Part shown: positions 1 through 11,867 of the stretch, in pieces
Numbering within the stretch: the first letter of the stretch is position 1
How the letters are laid out: each line of letters begins with the position of its first letter
Assembly: GCF_003589595.1 (NCBI RefSeq)
Contig: NW_020653391.1
Span: 5,207,258 to 5,271,257, forward strand
Origin: Hyposmocoma kahamanoa
Lineage: Eukaryota; Arthropoda; Insecta; Lepidoptera; Cosmopterigidae
Length of the DNA stretch: 64,000 nt
Reading direction: 5' to 3'
Program-made: the position numbers and the translations under genes
Notes under the pieces: generated by a model
Databases searched by the model: none
What the model was told of the DNA's origin: nothing
Seen by the model: only the letters and a program-made list of their open reading frames with translations

Positions 1-519
1 TTATTTTTATAATTTTTATTAGACAATAAGTTAAAATATTGATATTCTAACGTATCATTAGTTTATACAACAGAGGCGGTGTAACTGTTACGTACCAATT
101 TAACTTGGAATAAATTTAGTAAACTAAAACACATTTTACATTTTTATAATTTTAAAATTATGGCAGTCCAATTTACATGATCTCTTACAACCGTGTAAGA
201 GGCACAACACTGTAAGAGGTATTTAACTGTTCTGAATACATGTACGGTGCCACTATTCCCCTTCACAATCGTATAACAACCAGTTTTGAAAGAGGGTGCG
301 GAAATAAAGCCCTCCATTGAACTCGAATCCTTTTATATTTATTAGTGCACGACTTGCGAAAAAGAAATCAGGTTATTCAAGTAATCCAAGTTATATAATA
401 ATGTATGGTATTACTTAGGCGAGCGACCCGGTTATCATACGAAATTCATTTTATACTAAATACATTAGGGTCCTGCTGCAAAGGTCTTAACATCATGCAT
501 CACTGATTCGTTTCAATGA
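1..519. other. AT-rich intergenic DNA, no gene seen
   Basis: No open reading frame of note, RNA gene or clear terminal repeat was recognised here. The stretch leads into the minisatellite that begins near 520. Confidence 0.5.
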
Positions 520-786
520 AACTATCGTTTAATGTAGCAGTCGTATCTATTTGATATAAGCATTCGTATCGTTTAATATAAGCAGTCGCATCGTTTAATA
601 CAAGCAGTCGTAACGTTTAATATAAGCAGTCATATCGTTTAATATGAGCAGTCGTAACGTTTAATATAAGCAGCCATGTCGTTTAATATAAGAAGTCGTA
701 TCGTTTAAAATAAGAAATCGTATCGTTTAACATAACCAGTCATATAGTTTAATATAAGTAGTCTTATCGTTTAATATAATCATGTC
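520..786. repeat. 22-bp minisatellite, about 12 copies
   Basis: A unit close to ATCGTTTAATATAAGCAGTCGT repeats head to tail about twelve times. Units differ by single substitutions (TCGTAACG, TCATATCG, TCGCATCG), and the last copies are the most diverged. No coding potential is visible. Confidence 0.85.
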
Positions 787-1234
787 TAGTAACACTGTAC
801 CATTGACGCTTGCCATTCGTTAGTCCGGAAGAACCATGAGAAAATTCGAATTTAAAGCCACATGTGATCATACATCCAAAGTACTTTTATCGTATGAAAT
901 TCATAAGAATAATAACTAACTACAAAAACAAAGTAGGTATGCATATGTGTTTTCTAACTGTCCTATTTATAAACAATGTAAAAAAAATTATCGACTAATT
1001 TCGTTCGTAGAATCTTACCGTTAGGTTTATGTTACTCCTGTAAAATTATCATTTTGCAGATGTGACCTTATTTATTAAACCTGGGGTGCGATTTCGACCC
1101 CGTGACAGGTACAGATTTAAGGCTTGTTTTATACTACCTTTTTTGAGGTAAATTACATCATCAGACACAAACAAAATAAATTGAACAAAAGACTCTAAAA
1201 GCTCTTATAACAAATTACTGGAATTGCTTCTTTT

Positions 1235-1394
1235 CATGCGGGATGAGCGCACGCGCCCGCGGTCGGTGTGTTGTTGTCCATTTAACCACACGGAATTAGA
1301 CCCGCCGCGGTCCCTACCCGACCCACACCTGCTCTCTGTGTGTTTGACGCTTTGGAAGTCAACATGAAGTCCACTACCTCTCATTCTAAGAAGT
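1235..1394 (+). promoter_or_regulatory. GC/CpG-rich island with a possible orphan first exon
   Basis: This stretch is much richer in GC and CpG than its surroundings (GCGCACGCGCCCGCGG near 1248). It is followed by an ATG at 1364 that opens ten codons (MKSTTSHSKK) and then a good donor, GTAAGT, at 1395. That is what a promoter plus short first coding exon would look like. No matching second exon was found. Joining it to the transporter start at 11868 would give an early stop, so it is not a simple alternative N-terminus of that gene. Confidence 0.3.
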
Positions 1395-1406
1395 GTAAGT
1401 GTAATT

Positions 1407-2590
1407 TTTTTTTAAATATATAATGGACACACGCTTGGCCACAATCTCACCTGATGCTAAGCGACGATATGACCAACCGACGATGGGACGCGTTTGCTCA
1501 AAAAAACGCCTATTCGCTCTAAAGTGAATAGGCATTGAAAAATACGATTCCGATACGAATTGGGGTAGCCCCAAATCGTCGTATCGTATCGATTTCGTAC
1601 ATCGTACTTTTGAGGAAATACAGATAGAGCATTCACGCAAGCAATACCGGTAGAGCATTCCATTCCTTTGTCGTACGCATCAGAAAGAAGGAAGTAAAGT
1701 GCTTAGTGCGAATAGGTGGAATATCAACGACATAAGAATGGAGTGCTCCGGACCTTATAGTCGACCGAAGGAGGAACGATGACGGTGGATCTAAATTGAA
1801 AAGTTCCTGCGCACACTACCCGAAATGTATCCGATAGAAAACTGACAAGCAGGCTACTTTTCTGCGATGGTCGAGATTTTGTAGCTTCGACTCCACAAGA
1901 GAATTGTTGTTAATAAGTATCTTCGCTTTTCGCTCCACCGAGTCCAAGGCTAACTGGTAACGGACAGAGCCGTCCCAAAGGTGGCAGCAGTACTCCATAC
2001 ACGATCGGACTTGTGCTTTACACAGATTTAAAAACTGTTCAGGTGTGAAGTACCGCCTGACCTTGTAAAGTATGCCTACTTTTCTGGCAGCAGTTTTTGC
2101 CAAGCACTCGATGTATCACCCAAAGTTGAGGCTGGATGATAAGTCCAGACCAAGTAGCTCAAGGTGGTCCCTTATCGGCACGGATACGTCTCGGAAAGTC
2201 GGAGTAAGGAGTAGGGGATTCCGTTATGATGTGAAAAGACACGCCTTTGTTTTAGCTGCATTAAATCTGACCCTGTTCGCGTCTCCCCAGCCGGAAGCCG
2301 CTTTCAGGTTCAGCTTCAATCGGGTCACCATCGCCTCTCGTTTACACTGGATCTCTTCGCTGTTGTCTCGGACGTCTGGTACATAACTCTCTACCACTGT
2401 GCTGTCGTCTGCGTATCCAAAGATACCGGGCATCAGCAGCAGGTCGTTGATATGCAGCAAGAATAGAGTGGCGGAGAGGACAGATCCCTGAGGTACACCG
2501 GCATTTATACCATGAGGAGCAGACGAGTAACCATCTACAACTACACGGATTGACTTATCCTTCAGAAAATCGCCAAAGAACTAACACTTA
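1407..2590 (-). mobile_element. Decayed LINE copy (family A), 3' part of reverse transcriptase ORF
   Basis: Reading - from about 2590, frameshifted pieces give reverse transcriptase motifs in order: INAGVPQGSVLS, then GYADDSTV, then a thumb/tail region with YRRYFTPEQ-like and ECR-MEYCCHLWDG-like segments and HRRKVACLSVFYRIHFG. The 3' UTR motif TCTCACCTGATG lies near 1447, and the poly-A end shows as the T run at 1407-1415. Several frameshifts and stops make it dead. The same family recurs at 9790-10888, 23057-23450 and 40080-40320. Clade is uncertain (Jockey/CR1 group of non-LTR elements). Confidence 0.75.
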
Positions 2591-2893
2591 CTTAACTTCA
2601 GATTCAATCGAATTATACACTTATCCTCTACTACTTAATCGAATATACGTATGTATAGACTACTGAAGCCTGCCATGAGTCGATTGTAACGGTCACTGGG
2701 TCACACGATCGATACTTATCTGGGATCTATTAATATTCTAATAATACAAAGATGATTGTATTGTCCATTATATATTGTATTGTATAGTGAAGGTATTAAC
2801 CCTATTATTCTTCATTGTATCTTTTAAATTGACATTTTGGGATCAACACGTGATTAAGGATCCTACTCCTACCCTAAACATTTGAAACTATAT

Positions 2894-3516
2894 CAGCTGG
2901 TTAATTTTCAGGTTAGTTTTTCCTATCTAATTTCGGTGGCAATTTTTATTTTACAAGTAGTCAAGTTTAAGACATTAACGTGAAAAATTAAGTGTCTATA
3001 CAACCTCAAACCTTTGGTTGATTCCGTATAACAGTAGAAGTGTTGAATGAACTTTGAAAAAAATATATAGTAAAATTGAGGATGTACACTGATTTCTCTA
3101 TGGTTCCAAAAAATTTTCACGATAGAAAAAAAAACACAAATTTACCTCAAAATTTTACAAGAAAACCGCTGTATTCAATACCAACTTTACATATACCATT
3201 TTTTATATCATTCAAACTAAATAGACTACGTAAGTATAGTGTACGATATACATTTTTTTAAATGGCTTTGGTTTCGTTTGTAAAAATATAAATTCAGAAA
3301 TAAGTGTTCCCTCCGCTCGACACTCGATCCAAGCAAAATGAACCGTATTAGTATGGAAAATATTTGAATTCGAGCTAAGGCATCGACTCTTAAATAATAT
3401 TTCAGATACTACACTCGAATATCAAATAATACTTCATGATAAAATTAAAGAATATTTAAATAATAAAATTCCCACTGAAATTAGGTACAGAAAACTAACC
3501 TGAAAATCACCCAGCT
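2894..3516. repeat. Inverted-repeat (MITE-like) element, about 0.6 kb
   Basis: The left end (CAGCTGGTTAATTTTCAGG, then GTTAGTTTTTCC and TAATTTCGGTGG) is mirrored at the right end (CCACTGAAATTAGG, then CTAACCTGAAAATCACCCAG). The arms are imperfect, about 45 bp. A shorter relative with the same ends lies at 37889-38078. Confidence 0.65.
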
Positions 3517-4149
3517 CATATTCATGTCCCTGTTGGTTAATCTACTTAGGAGAGGGCTATTTAAGGTCTTCTTAAAGACTCTGGCCCAGTGCGGGTTGGG
3601 GACTTCACAGTATTTTACGAATAATTGAAATAGGTAGGTATTTTGTATTTGTATCAGTTACTACCTAAAATGTATTTTGTAATTGGTATTTCGAATATCT
3701 ATCTGACAGTACTTAATAATGTATTTTGTAATTGATATTTCAATTACTAACTATTGTAATTTTAAATAAATCAGGTCAAAATACAACTGCCTGTTTCGTA
3801 TATTTTTAATAAAATACACCTCAAGTATTTTGCATTCCGCTATTTATATTTTAATTAAGACGTAGCATGTATTTAGCGCAGCCTTGCCCATCATCGTCAT
3901 AAGCTTTTGCTTAAAAGGAGACTCATATTTCATATTAATAAGATGATACGTACATATAAGAGCATAACAAAGTTACACTTACAATTTAAATATATTGCAA
4001 GCTTGAACGTAGTTAGCTAATACAGAAAATTTAGATGTTTTTGTAATTGTTAAACGTTATTATTATTACATTACATTTATATTTTAAAATAAATTATGAT
4101 TTGTTAATATTAAATATATAGTATATGTTAAATTTGTATTTAATTGATA
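3517..4149. other. AT-rich intergenic DNA
   Basis: Nothing beyond AT-rich sequence was recognised between the inverted-repeat element and the tRNA-like element. Confidence 0.4.
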
Positions 4150-4475
4150 TTCAATTTTTTTTGTGAAATTCTCCATTAGTTTGTTATAATTATTGATTAA
4201 TAAAATACAAAGATCGAGCACTTAGAAAAAATTCGTTCGATCCGGCCGGATTCGAACCGAAACGTCTTCTAGCAAATCGTGCCAGACGTTATGCCAACTA
4301 AGCCACGGAACGAACCAGCGGACCTCATGAATTTTGTATTTGTGTTTGTCGAAACTTTGTATTTGGTTTCTCAACGACTTTTTAGCCGTAGCGGATCGAA
4401 GGAACTTTTTCTAAGTGTTCGATCTTTGTATTAATAATTATCACATTCATTCACATCTAAAAAATAATTATAATT
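4150..4475 (-). repeat. tRNA-like head flanked by inverted arms
   Basis: On - a tRNA-like segment reads GTGGCTTAGTTGGCA (box A-like) and GGTTCGAATCCGG (box B-like), complement of about 4239-4310. The anticodon region is too long for a working tRNA. It is bracketed by inverted arms: ACAAAGATCGAGCACTTAG near 4208 on the left, and CTAAGTGTTCGATCTTTGT near 4411 on the right. Related copies occur at 59265-59480 and, partly, at 38335-38545. Confidence 0.6.
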
Positions 4476-5727
4476 TTAACATAATTACAAGTAGTGACTA
4501 CAACAGATAACCATTGACTTTAGTACTTTGTAGACGTGTCTCAGACATTCTTGTCTTTGAAAAACACTACGAGACTCTTAATATACATTTTGAAAAAATA
4601 CACTGTTAGTGGGTATAATACAAGTTCCCAAACATCGTTTCCCGACATTTACTTCCCTCACAGAGTTTTTGCATAGTAATGCACAATACTGACCTGCTAA
4701 GCCGATAGGCGATATCTCTGAGATTCGCCCTTTTAGTTTTTTTATGCCATTCAATAGCTATAATAATTTCTCATCTAAGGGTTATCTAACTTAAAACATT
4801 TAAAAAACCACTAAGAAGTATTCTTATATCTCCAATTTTGAAACCTTTCTGTATAATCAAACTAGCGGTATCTCACAAAATAGGTATAATGATACAATTT
4901 ATGGATAAGTAATTTAGGTATGTCAATAAATCTATTAGTCAAAAATACGTATAAATAAGTTTTAGCATCTTCAAAAATATTTCTTTTTGAAGGTGCGAGA
5001 TACAATTTACAAAAAGTCGATTTTCTCAAACACTTACTCCGATTGAGATAGCGCTTTTCGGCATATCAGGGCAGAATAGTCGTAAAAACTTAGTGCATTG
5101 AAAGAAATGTGAAAGTGAAAGACAATCCCGTGGCATAGATATTCTGCCTTTCCGACTCAATGGCTTTCGACTGTTTCTACTAATTACCTGTCAAACTTTT
5201 GAAAGTAATAAGGTTTAAACCAATATTTCTGCTACTTATCCATCGATCCTTTCATAATTTTGCGGTTTAAACAAATGATTTCTACTAATCATTAAACTTT
5301 CTATTAAACTTTTGATAATTTTGCGGTTTGAACCTACATTTCTACTAATAATTATCAGTCAAAGTTTCGATAATTTTTCGTTTAAACCAATTCTACCAAT
5401 TATTTGTCAAAAGTTTGAAAGACATGCATGTTAAACAAGCATTGTAGCAGGTTATCTATGCTTTAGACTAATGTCGATAATAAATGGCACACCGACCATA
5501 ATTCTGTGCAACCGTGCATTGTAAAGGTCGCGATACGCGTCTCCCCCTGTTACCTCATGTCACCGCCCCGTGGGCGGCCTCCAGTTTAACGTAGGTAATT
5601 AAAAATACACGCAGTTCATAAAATGTTAGTCTTATGATGTACACCCTTACCTTTTAACTTAATAATTGACATTTGTACTAAAGAAACCCTACTGAATTTA
5701 AACTACTCGAATATTGTCAGGCCATTG
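4476..5727. other. AT-rich intergenic DNA
   Basis: No gene was recognised. The phrase 'gcggtttaaac...tttctactaat' recurs loosely three times between about 5215 and 5400, suggesting an old local duplication. Confidence 0.4.
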
Positions 5728-6243
5728 CATCGAGTAGGTATATAACCAGAAATAGAGAGGAAATAAAGGCCATCCATCCCTGGCAAATCATCAGGCAAAT
5801 GGGCGTTATATCACTTTCAAATATCAACTTTCATTTGCGCTGAAATCACAAATTAGAAAACTGAAATAGTATAGCGCCAACAACTGACCTGTGTGTACGT
5901 CTTCGCTTATTCCAAAAAATATTCTGTATTTATTGTAATATAGATAATATCTCTAACGATGTTCCATTCGGTGGTGTGGGAAAAACAGCAAAACATTTAA
6001 TTACAAAAGAAACGAAATCTCATTTCCACGGTAATTAAATATGTAATTTTGCAATTTTCGTCCATTATAGCAAAGCTCAAGTTAAACTGGACGTTTTGAA
6101 GTGAAACAATTGACGACACCCGTCAATTGTTTCGAATTCGAACTGGCCAATCGCAGCGCAGTTGTCACAGTAATGATTTGGCAGAATAGTTTTCAAACAA
6201 ATTAAATGACATGTCGTCTTTGTTTCTGGTTATATACTCGATG
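5728..6243. repeat. MITE family with CATCGAGTA ends, copy 1
   Basis: The ends are inverted: CATCGAGTAGGTATATAACC at the left, GGTTATATACTCGATG at the right. A second copy of about 525 bp in the opposite orientation lies at 58638-59162, with matching internal sequence (for example the ATCATCAGGCAAATGGGC and GGCCAATC stretches). No transposase is encoded. Confidence 0.8.
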
Positions 6244-6563
6244 GTCCACTGTGAACCATACCCGGGGCTCCATAACTGCTAATTATTAATTTCTTGAAAC
6301 CACTCGTCATTGTAATTCCTTTGCGATCATATTGCAAATAAGACAATATTTGTTATTCTGCTAATGTCTAGTTTGAATGTGGCAGTTGAGTTAGCATGGC
6401 AGCGATGGCATTAATTTCTTCAGTCACTAACGATTGTTGCCTTACTAAAACTATCTTGGAAATTATTAGTAGTTAGTATTCAAATTAAGTGTAGGTATTT
6501 ATCTACACACATATCTTATACCCTATAGTGATGTTTTCAAAAACCACAAATTACGGTCGAGTA

Positions 6564-6790
6564 TTATTTCTTCTTCCTGTCCTTATCCCACGCTAGGTGG
6601 GGGTCGGCACAGCATGAATTTTTCTTCCACTTTCCCCTATCAGACGTCATTTTTGTACTCACACCTTTCTTATCCATGTCGTTTTTCACACAATCCATCC
6701 ATCTTTTCTTTGGCCTTCCTTACCCCCTATATCCCTCCACAGTCATACCTAACACTCTTCTCGTCACCGTTATTGTTTCGGACAGACGTC
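6564..6790 (-). mobile_element. RTE-like LINE, C-terminal end of ORF2
   Basis: Reading -, an open stretch begins with GRPKKRWMDCVKNDM, continues through SDRGKWKK and CCADPH, and ends in the stop at 6566-6564. It is followed by the A-rich 3' end. These are typical C-terminal motifs of RTE-type ORF2 proteins. One stop lies just before the GRPKKRW motif. A tail-only relative (CCCCACCTAGCGTGGGATAA) lies on + at 10975-11015. Confidence 0.7.
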
Positions 6791-6914
6791 TGACGGACAA
6801 CGAGAGTACAAGATTTCAACAATCTGCGGACTACTCAACTCCTCAACTATGTAAAAATTGAAGTATTGTGCTTGGGCTCATTGAATTCATCTCGACGAGT
6901 TGTTAGTTTATATT

Positions 6915-6954
6915 ATGTTGACTTTATTGAACTGTTGTTGAATAAAGTCAACAT
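6915..6954. repeat. Perfect 14-bp inverted repeat (hairpin)
   Basis: ATGTTGACTTTATT at 6915-6928 is exactly mirrored by AATAAAGTCAACAT at 6941-6954, with a 12-bp loop. Confidence 0.75.
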
Positions 6955-7084
6955 ATGCTTGTCATGGAACCATAGCCCTCCCAGTGGTGATCGATAATAC
7001 TAAACAGTCTGAACCATTTCTACGGCACTCTGTCTGCGGCAATTGAAATCAGCTCTTTATTAGTACCCATTTAATATACAGTTA

Positions 7085-7555
7085 GGGCGCGTGTACACGG
7101 TAAGAAATTCGACGTATCTGCTACAGAAAAGAGAGAATGGTCATGTACACGACAAGAACTTTGTCGGATCTAGCCACGAAAACATGTGTCTGTTGCAGAC
7201 GAGAAAATGATGACTTTGTATACGATACGAAGGCTTTCGGACTGTCGTGTGTCGGGTAAAATGTGTCAGTGCGTTACGAGTCTTCCAGGGTAGCTGTCGT
7301 TTTACTACCGACTGTGGGAAGAAATATGTTATTGCATATGTTGACTACTAAACAACACTTGTCCAGGCGTATAAACGTTCGTTTACTGACAATGCACCTC
7401 ACCCCGCCGCATATAATAGTAGCAGAGCGCGTCGTGTCGGGGGTAGACAAGATTTTTTCTTGTCCGGCGCCGAGGCTGTGTACACAGTTCGTGTGTAGAA
7501 AAGACACTAATTCTTGCATAGACCCGGCGATTTTTCTTAGCATGGATACGTGCCC
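7085..7555. mobile_element. PIF/Harbinger-like element with TTA target duplication
   Basis: The ends GGGCGCGTGTA (left) and, inverted, GGGCACGTATC (right) are flanked by TTA at 7082-7084 and 7556-7558. Short GGGC-type inverted ends with a TTA duplication are typical of PIF/Harbinger elements. Two overlapping open frames of about 90 codons lie inside (+ 7263-7559, - 7543-7274), but neither shows transposase motifs I recognise. Confidence 0.55.
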
Positions 7556-7839
7556 TTAAGGTACAATAAAAGCTTAAATACTAGAAAGTAAAACTAGGAT
7601 TAAATTGGGTCTCCGCGACACGATGCCCAAGATGCTGACAGCGTTCCCCCTTTGTATGGCTGTGCTAATACGTTAGGCAAGGTAGCTGCCTGCCCTTGGG
7701 TTTCCCAGGCAGTCAATTAATTTTTTGGACAAAATTTTGTATTGATGAAGGGCACCGGGACACCACAGGCCAAGTGTTTTGACTCCAAAGGCTGTAAATA
7801 AGTAGTCGGAGCCGAGGTCCTGGTAATTATTGCATGTTT

Positions 7840-8640
7840 ATTTCATTTATTTATCCTAAAAAGAAAACCAACAGTTTAAAATTAACTTATATAATAGTAA
7901 CAACTAAGAGTCAATTACAAATCCTCACAAATAGAAACATAATATAAGAATGCACAATTTAATAACCTATCGCTATAAACATAGCTTAATACGTAAACCA
8001 TAAAACTAAAATCGCAGTTGCAAGCCTCACTATGGGTCAAAGAAATGCCCACTCAGTGCTCTCCTCGTCGAAATCGCACTCGTACAGATTAAAGGAAGTA
8101 CATAGAATGTTAAAATTATTGCTTGCACACCACATAAACACATTTTGCCTACAGTTAGTGTTTCTCAAGGATTTATAGGGAAATTTGTAAACTAAGTGAT
8201 ATTTGTGATAATGATTCCGAACAATCAATTGAACCTGATGCTATTTTCATTATAAATATTAGGTCACTAATATCACGACGCATTTCAAGTGGTAAGAGAT
8301 GATGCTTCTTACAGAGATTGAAATAATTGGCAGAATTGTAATAGTCCTATGTACGATATCACAGAAAACGAATAATTTTTTTTGTATATTTTCCAGCCGC
8401 GAGATATAAATATGATAACGTGGATTCCAAATTTGGCTGGCATACTCTAAAGTGCTGCGGACAAATGAGCAATACAGTATTTTTAAAGTTTTCACCTGTG
8501 CAAAATCTTTGGCACACCGTTCAATAAAACCTAGTGACCTAGTGGCCTTGGTCGCTATACTATCAATATGCGAGTCGAAAACTAGTTTAGAGTCATATAG
8601 ACCTCCCAGATCTCGTTATTTATATGTCAGATGTTATTTG
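7840..8640 (-). mobile_element. CR1-like LINE fragment, end of ORF2 and 3' UTR
   Basis: Reading - from about 8630, one frame gives RDLGGLYDSKLVFDSHID followed by ATRSLGFIERCAKDF. Another gives [20 protein letters not shown] and SRLENIQKK. Near 8160-8040 the tail reads LRNTNCRQN and CASNNFN. These are standard C-terminal landmarks of CR1/Jockey-group reverse transcriptase ORFs. The 3' end, with its ATTTATTTATCC repeat, is at about 7840. It is frameshifted and dead. Its closest relative here is at 25480-26295. Confidence 0.75.
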
Positions 8641-9789
8641 TATTTACATACATACTTACGTTTAAAATAAAATCATTCACCAGATCTGCTCGGCATAGAA
8701 CAAAAGTATTCAGAACGACAAGTGAGTTGCGATTAGTTTTCAGTGCCGGTGTCTATTACTGCTAATATAGGTATAGTAAGGTAGTTAGTAGTAAGTAAGT
8801 AATGAACTGCCTTAATGAGAAGCATTTGGTCTTTGAGAGAGCTAATTTGTAAAGTAAGTGGACGAGTCAAATAGCTCGTAATTTTGGATGACTCGAAAGT
8901 TGTACGTATGAAGTCAGCCTTCACGCTTTCTCTAGGTGATTTTGGAAATACAAAACTCGACAGCGATTGTTTCATATTTGTTGCCGTAGCACTACAGTTT
9001 TCCCGTATTCGGCTGGATGTCTGCCAGAATACTTTGTGTTATTTGACATTGTCTGAACTATTGCAATGGGAGAAAACTGGCCAAATGTGGGTTTCTAGGC
9101 TATCACTGCTGTTTATTTATTTATCTATAACAGTTTTCAGCTTTACTTAAATGGTCTTAATACCCCTGACATTGTTATGATATTGGCAATATGAATTATC
9201 AAAGCGCAGCGAGTCAAACTTTTTTGGCTCCCACCACAGAACAATAAATACAGTAGAAGTGGTTAGCTAGCATCCGATGCGTACCAACTATAGGTTTCGA
9301 AAGAGCTATCAGAGCTCAGTCCGCCATGTTCGCTTTGTATGGTATGGTTGTGTCATTCTTTCGTGCAAATTATCTAAAATCCTAGAAAAATGCCTTATTG
9401 CTTAGTGCTGTTTTGGAGTGCAATAATTATAGCCGCACCAGAAATATTACCAGTGGTGGTATTTCATATCACCGGAAAGTCTTATTTTAATCAATTTTCT
9501 GTTTACCGAAACAATTTTTTTGTTACAAGAAACTAAACCCCTGTCACCAATTAACAGTTACATGGCAGCAAATTGATTGTAATTAAAATATAATATCAAA
9601 ACGTTGTAACTTGCAATAATAGGTACTGATGGTATTGAAATTTCAACGATATGCCAACAGGTAAAGTTTAAATTATATTAAGAATCCAGATTTTGTTATT
9701 TCTTTTAAATTTGAAACTACGACCAATCAATATCAAGATATTTTTTTAATTAAATGGACTTGCTCTTGACCACTACCTAGCTCTGGAGC
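8641..9789. other. Intergenic DNA, no gene recognised
   Basis: Short open frames on both strands overlap one another and show no family motifs. No terminal repeats were found. Confidence 0.4.
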
Positions 9790-10888
9790 AAAGATAGGAT
9801 CTACGATGCAACGAGCTCGCCCAGAAGAAGCCTATTCTGTCGCACCTTAAAGATACCTGGGTTGTATGAGTTCGGAAACACAGTCGCAGGCAGGGAGTTC
9901 CATTCCTGGGCTGTACGCATAATAAAAGATAATGAAATGCGCTTAGTCCGCCTGAAGGGAATATCGACCAAGTAAGGATGATATCCTGCCGTACGTCTGA
10001 ATGTCCGATGGTAAGAGGGGGCGGGTGGGATGAATTGATAAAGCTCATGGGCACACTCACCGAAATATATTCTGTAAAAAACCGACATACGGGCAACTTT
10101 GTGCCGGTGGGCTAAGTTATGAAGTTTAGATTCGACCTTATGGTCGCCAATAAGTCTCCTGGCTCTGCGCTCAATTGAATAAGGAGTCTCAAGTTGATAC
10201 TTCGCCATCCCACTAGGTGACTGCTGCACTCCATGCAAGATCGGACTCGTGCTTTATATAAAGTTAAGAGCTGTCCAGGCGTGAAATATCGCTTAACCTT
10301 ATTAAGATATCCAGTTTTTTGGCTGCAATTTGTGCCTTATATTCAATATTAGCGGCAAAGTTAAGGGTTACGCTCAATATTATGCCAAGGAGATCCAGGC
10401 TGTCGGTAAGAGATACAGATGTACCCCGAAAAGTGGGAGTCGGATCAAATGGACTCCTTTTAGCAGAAAATAGACAGGCCTGCGTTTTGGTGGCATTGAA
10501 CCGGACCAGATTGTCATCTCCCCACTGAGAGACGAGACTTAAGGTCAAGTTCGTCCGCTTCACCATGGCCTCTCTCAACGAACGGATAACTGTCTACTGT
10601 CCTTTGCGCTGGACAGATATCTCTTCGTGACAGTGCTGTCATCTGCATACCCAACAATACCTGGGATAAGAAGGTGATGTGTAGCAGGAAAAGAGTCTCA
10701 GAAAGAACCGACCCCTGAGGAACTCCGGCATCGATAGCCATCAAATCAGATGAGCGGCCTTCAATGATTACTCTGATTGACCGTTCATCAAGGAAATCGA
10801 ATATCCAGCTACAAAAGTCAGCAAGGATGCCGTAAGCGGGAAGCTTGCTCAGCAGACTTGCGTGCCAAACCCTGTCAAAGACCTTCGA
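9790..10888 (-). mobile_element. LINE family A copy, truncated at the scaffold gap
   Basis: Reading - from the gap at 10889, the broken frames give KVFDRVWHASLLSKLPAYG, AIDAGVPQGSVLS, a damaged YADDST region, [38 protein letters not shown] and FIMRTAQEWNSLPATVFPNS. This is the reverse transcriptase palm, thumb and C-terminal tail of the same family as 1407-2590, here better preserved. At least three frameshifts separate the pieces. The 5' part may lie in the unsequenced gap. Confidence 0.8.
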
Positions 10889-10898
10889 NNNNNNNNNN
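10889..10898. other. Assembly gap (10 N)
   Basis: Ten consecutive N interrupt the family A LINE. A round number of N inside a repeat suggests a scaffold join of unknown true length. Confidence 0.98.
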
Positions 10899-10974
10899 AT
10901 GTAACGTAAATTAAAATGTTCCTTGATAGATTAAAAATAAAGTATTTATAAAATATAATAATATCTTTTAAGCC

Positions 10975-11015
10975 AACCCCACCTAGCGTGGGATAAGGAC
11001 AGGAAGAAGAAGAAA
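10975..11015 (+). mobile_element. RTE-like LINE 3' tail
   Basis: CCCCACCTAGCGTGGGATAA followed by GGACAGGAAGAAGAAGAA is the extreme 3' end of the RTE-like family seen in reverse at 6564-6790. Only the tail remains. Confidence 0.55.
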
Positions 11016-11867
11016 AAGAATATCTTTTGTAACTATAGTTCAGAATAGGGCTTCAGGTGGCTTACATTCATATTAGACATAATTTTAAATCTATTATTGT
11101 TTATTACTGTTAATTATGTTTTATTGGTTATACTTAGGGTATTTACGAATTATTGCATGAAAATTAATACAGAAAAATTATGAAAACTTTGGATCACAGA
11201 GATTCAAAATTAATTCTTGTAACTAATTAAAAATCTATGTATCACAAAGAAATAAATGATTTGATTTATTAAGTACCTAAATCTGTGAGTATCAATAATT
11301 ATATTCGTTGTTTTTTTTTCAGGTCTACCTACTTCCACTGACAAAGACAATTCAAGTATGAAAATCCGGATGTAATTAAAATAACAGAACATTATTTTTT
11401 TTATTATTAAAAAAAATGCTCCATCTTTAGCCATCAGGACTCTTGGAAAACCATATTAAATCCATGCACAGAGAAACTCAATACGTTTTCAGAGATTCGC
11501 TTAAATTACGACAAAAATTATTACAAAGAGCAACAACGTATTTTAAAGTAGTCGAATTCGTTAAAAAGGACGCCATTCGATTTTTCACATACGACTACAA
11601 TATTCAATTATAGTAGGTATGAACATAATAGGCAAAGGGTATTTGAAAAATCTCGTTAAATTGAAAATTAGTATTTGATTTTTTGTTTCAAAATTAATTA
11701 AATATATTGACAATAAACTTTAACTAAAATAAATAAAAACTAGATTTAAAACACATTAATATATATATACGCGCACTTTATTAATAAAATAAAATCCATC
11801 ACAAAAAAAGTCAACCATCACAGTCATACCTAATATAAACCTATAATTAAAAACCAAAACAATAAAG
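11016..11867. other. AT-rich DNA upstream of the transporter
   Basis: This stretch should hold the 5' UTR or proximal promoter of the SLC6 gene. It is very AT-rich, with an ATATATATAT run near 11759. No TATA box, initiator or CpG island could be singled out. Confidence 0.4.

Noticed and set aside
490..790. CRISPR-like array
   Set aside because: The repeats are head to tail without spacers and the setting is eukaryotic. It is a minisatellite.
4239..4310. A real tRNA gene on -
   Set aside because: Box A and B-like parts are present, but the anticodon arm is far too long and the acceptor ends do not pair. It is part of a repeat.
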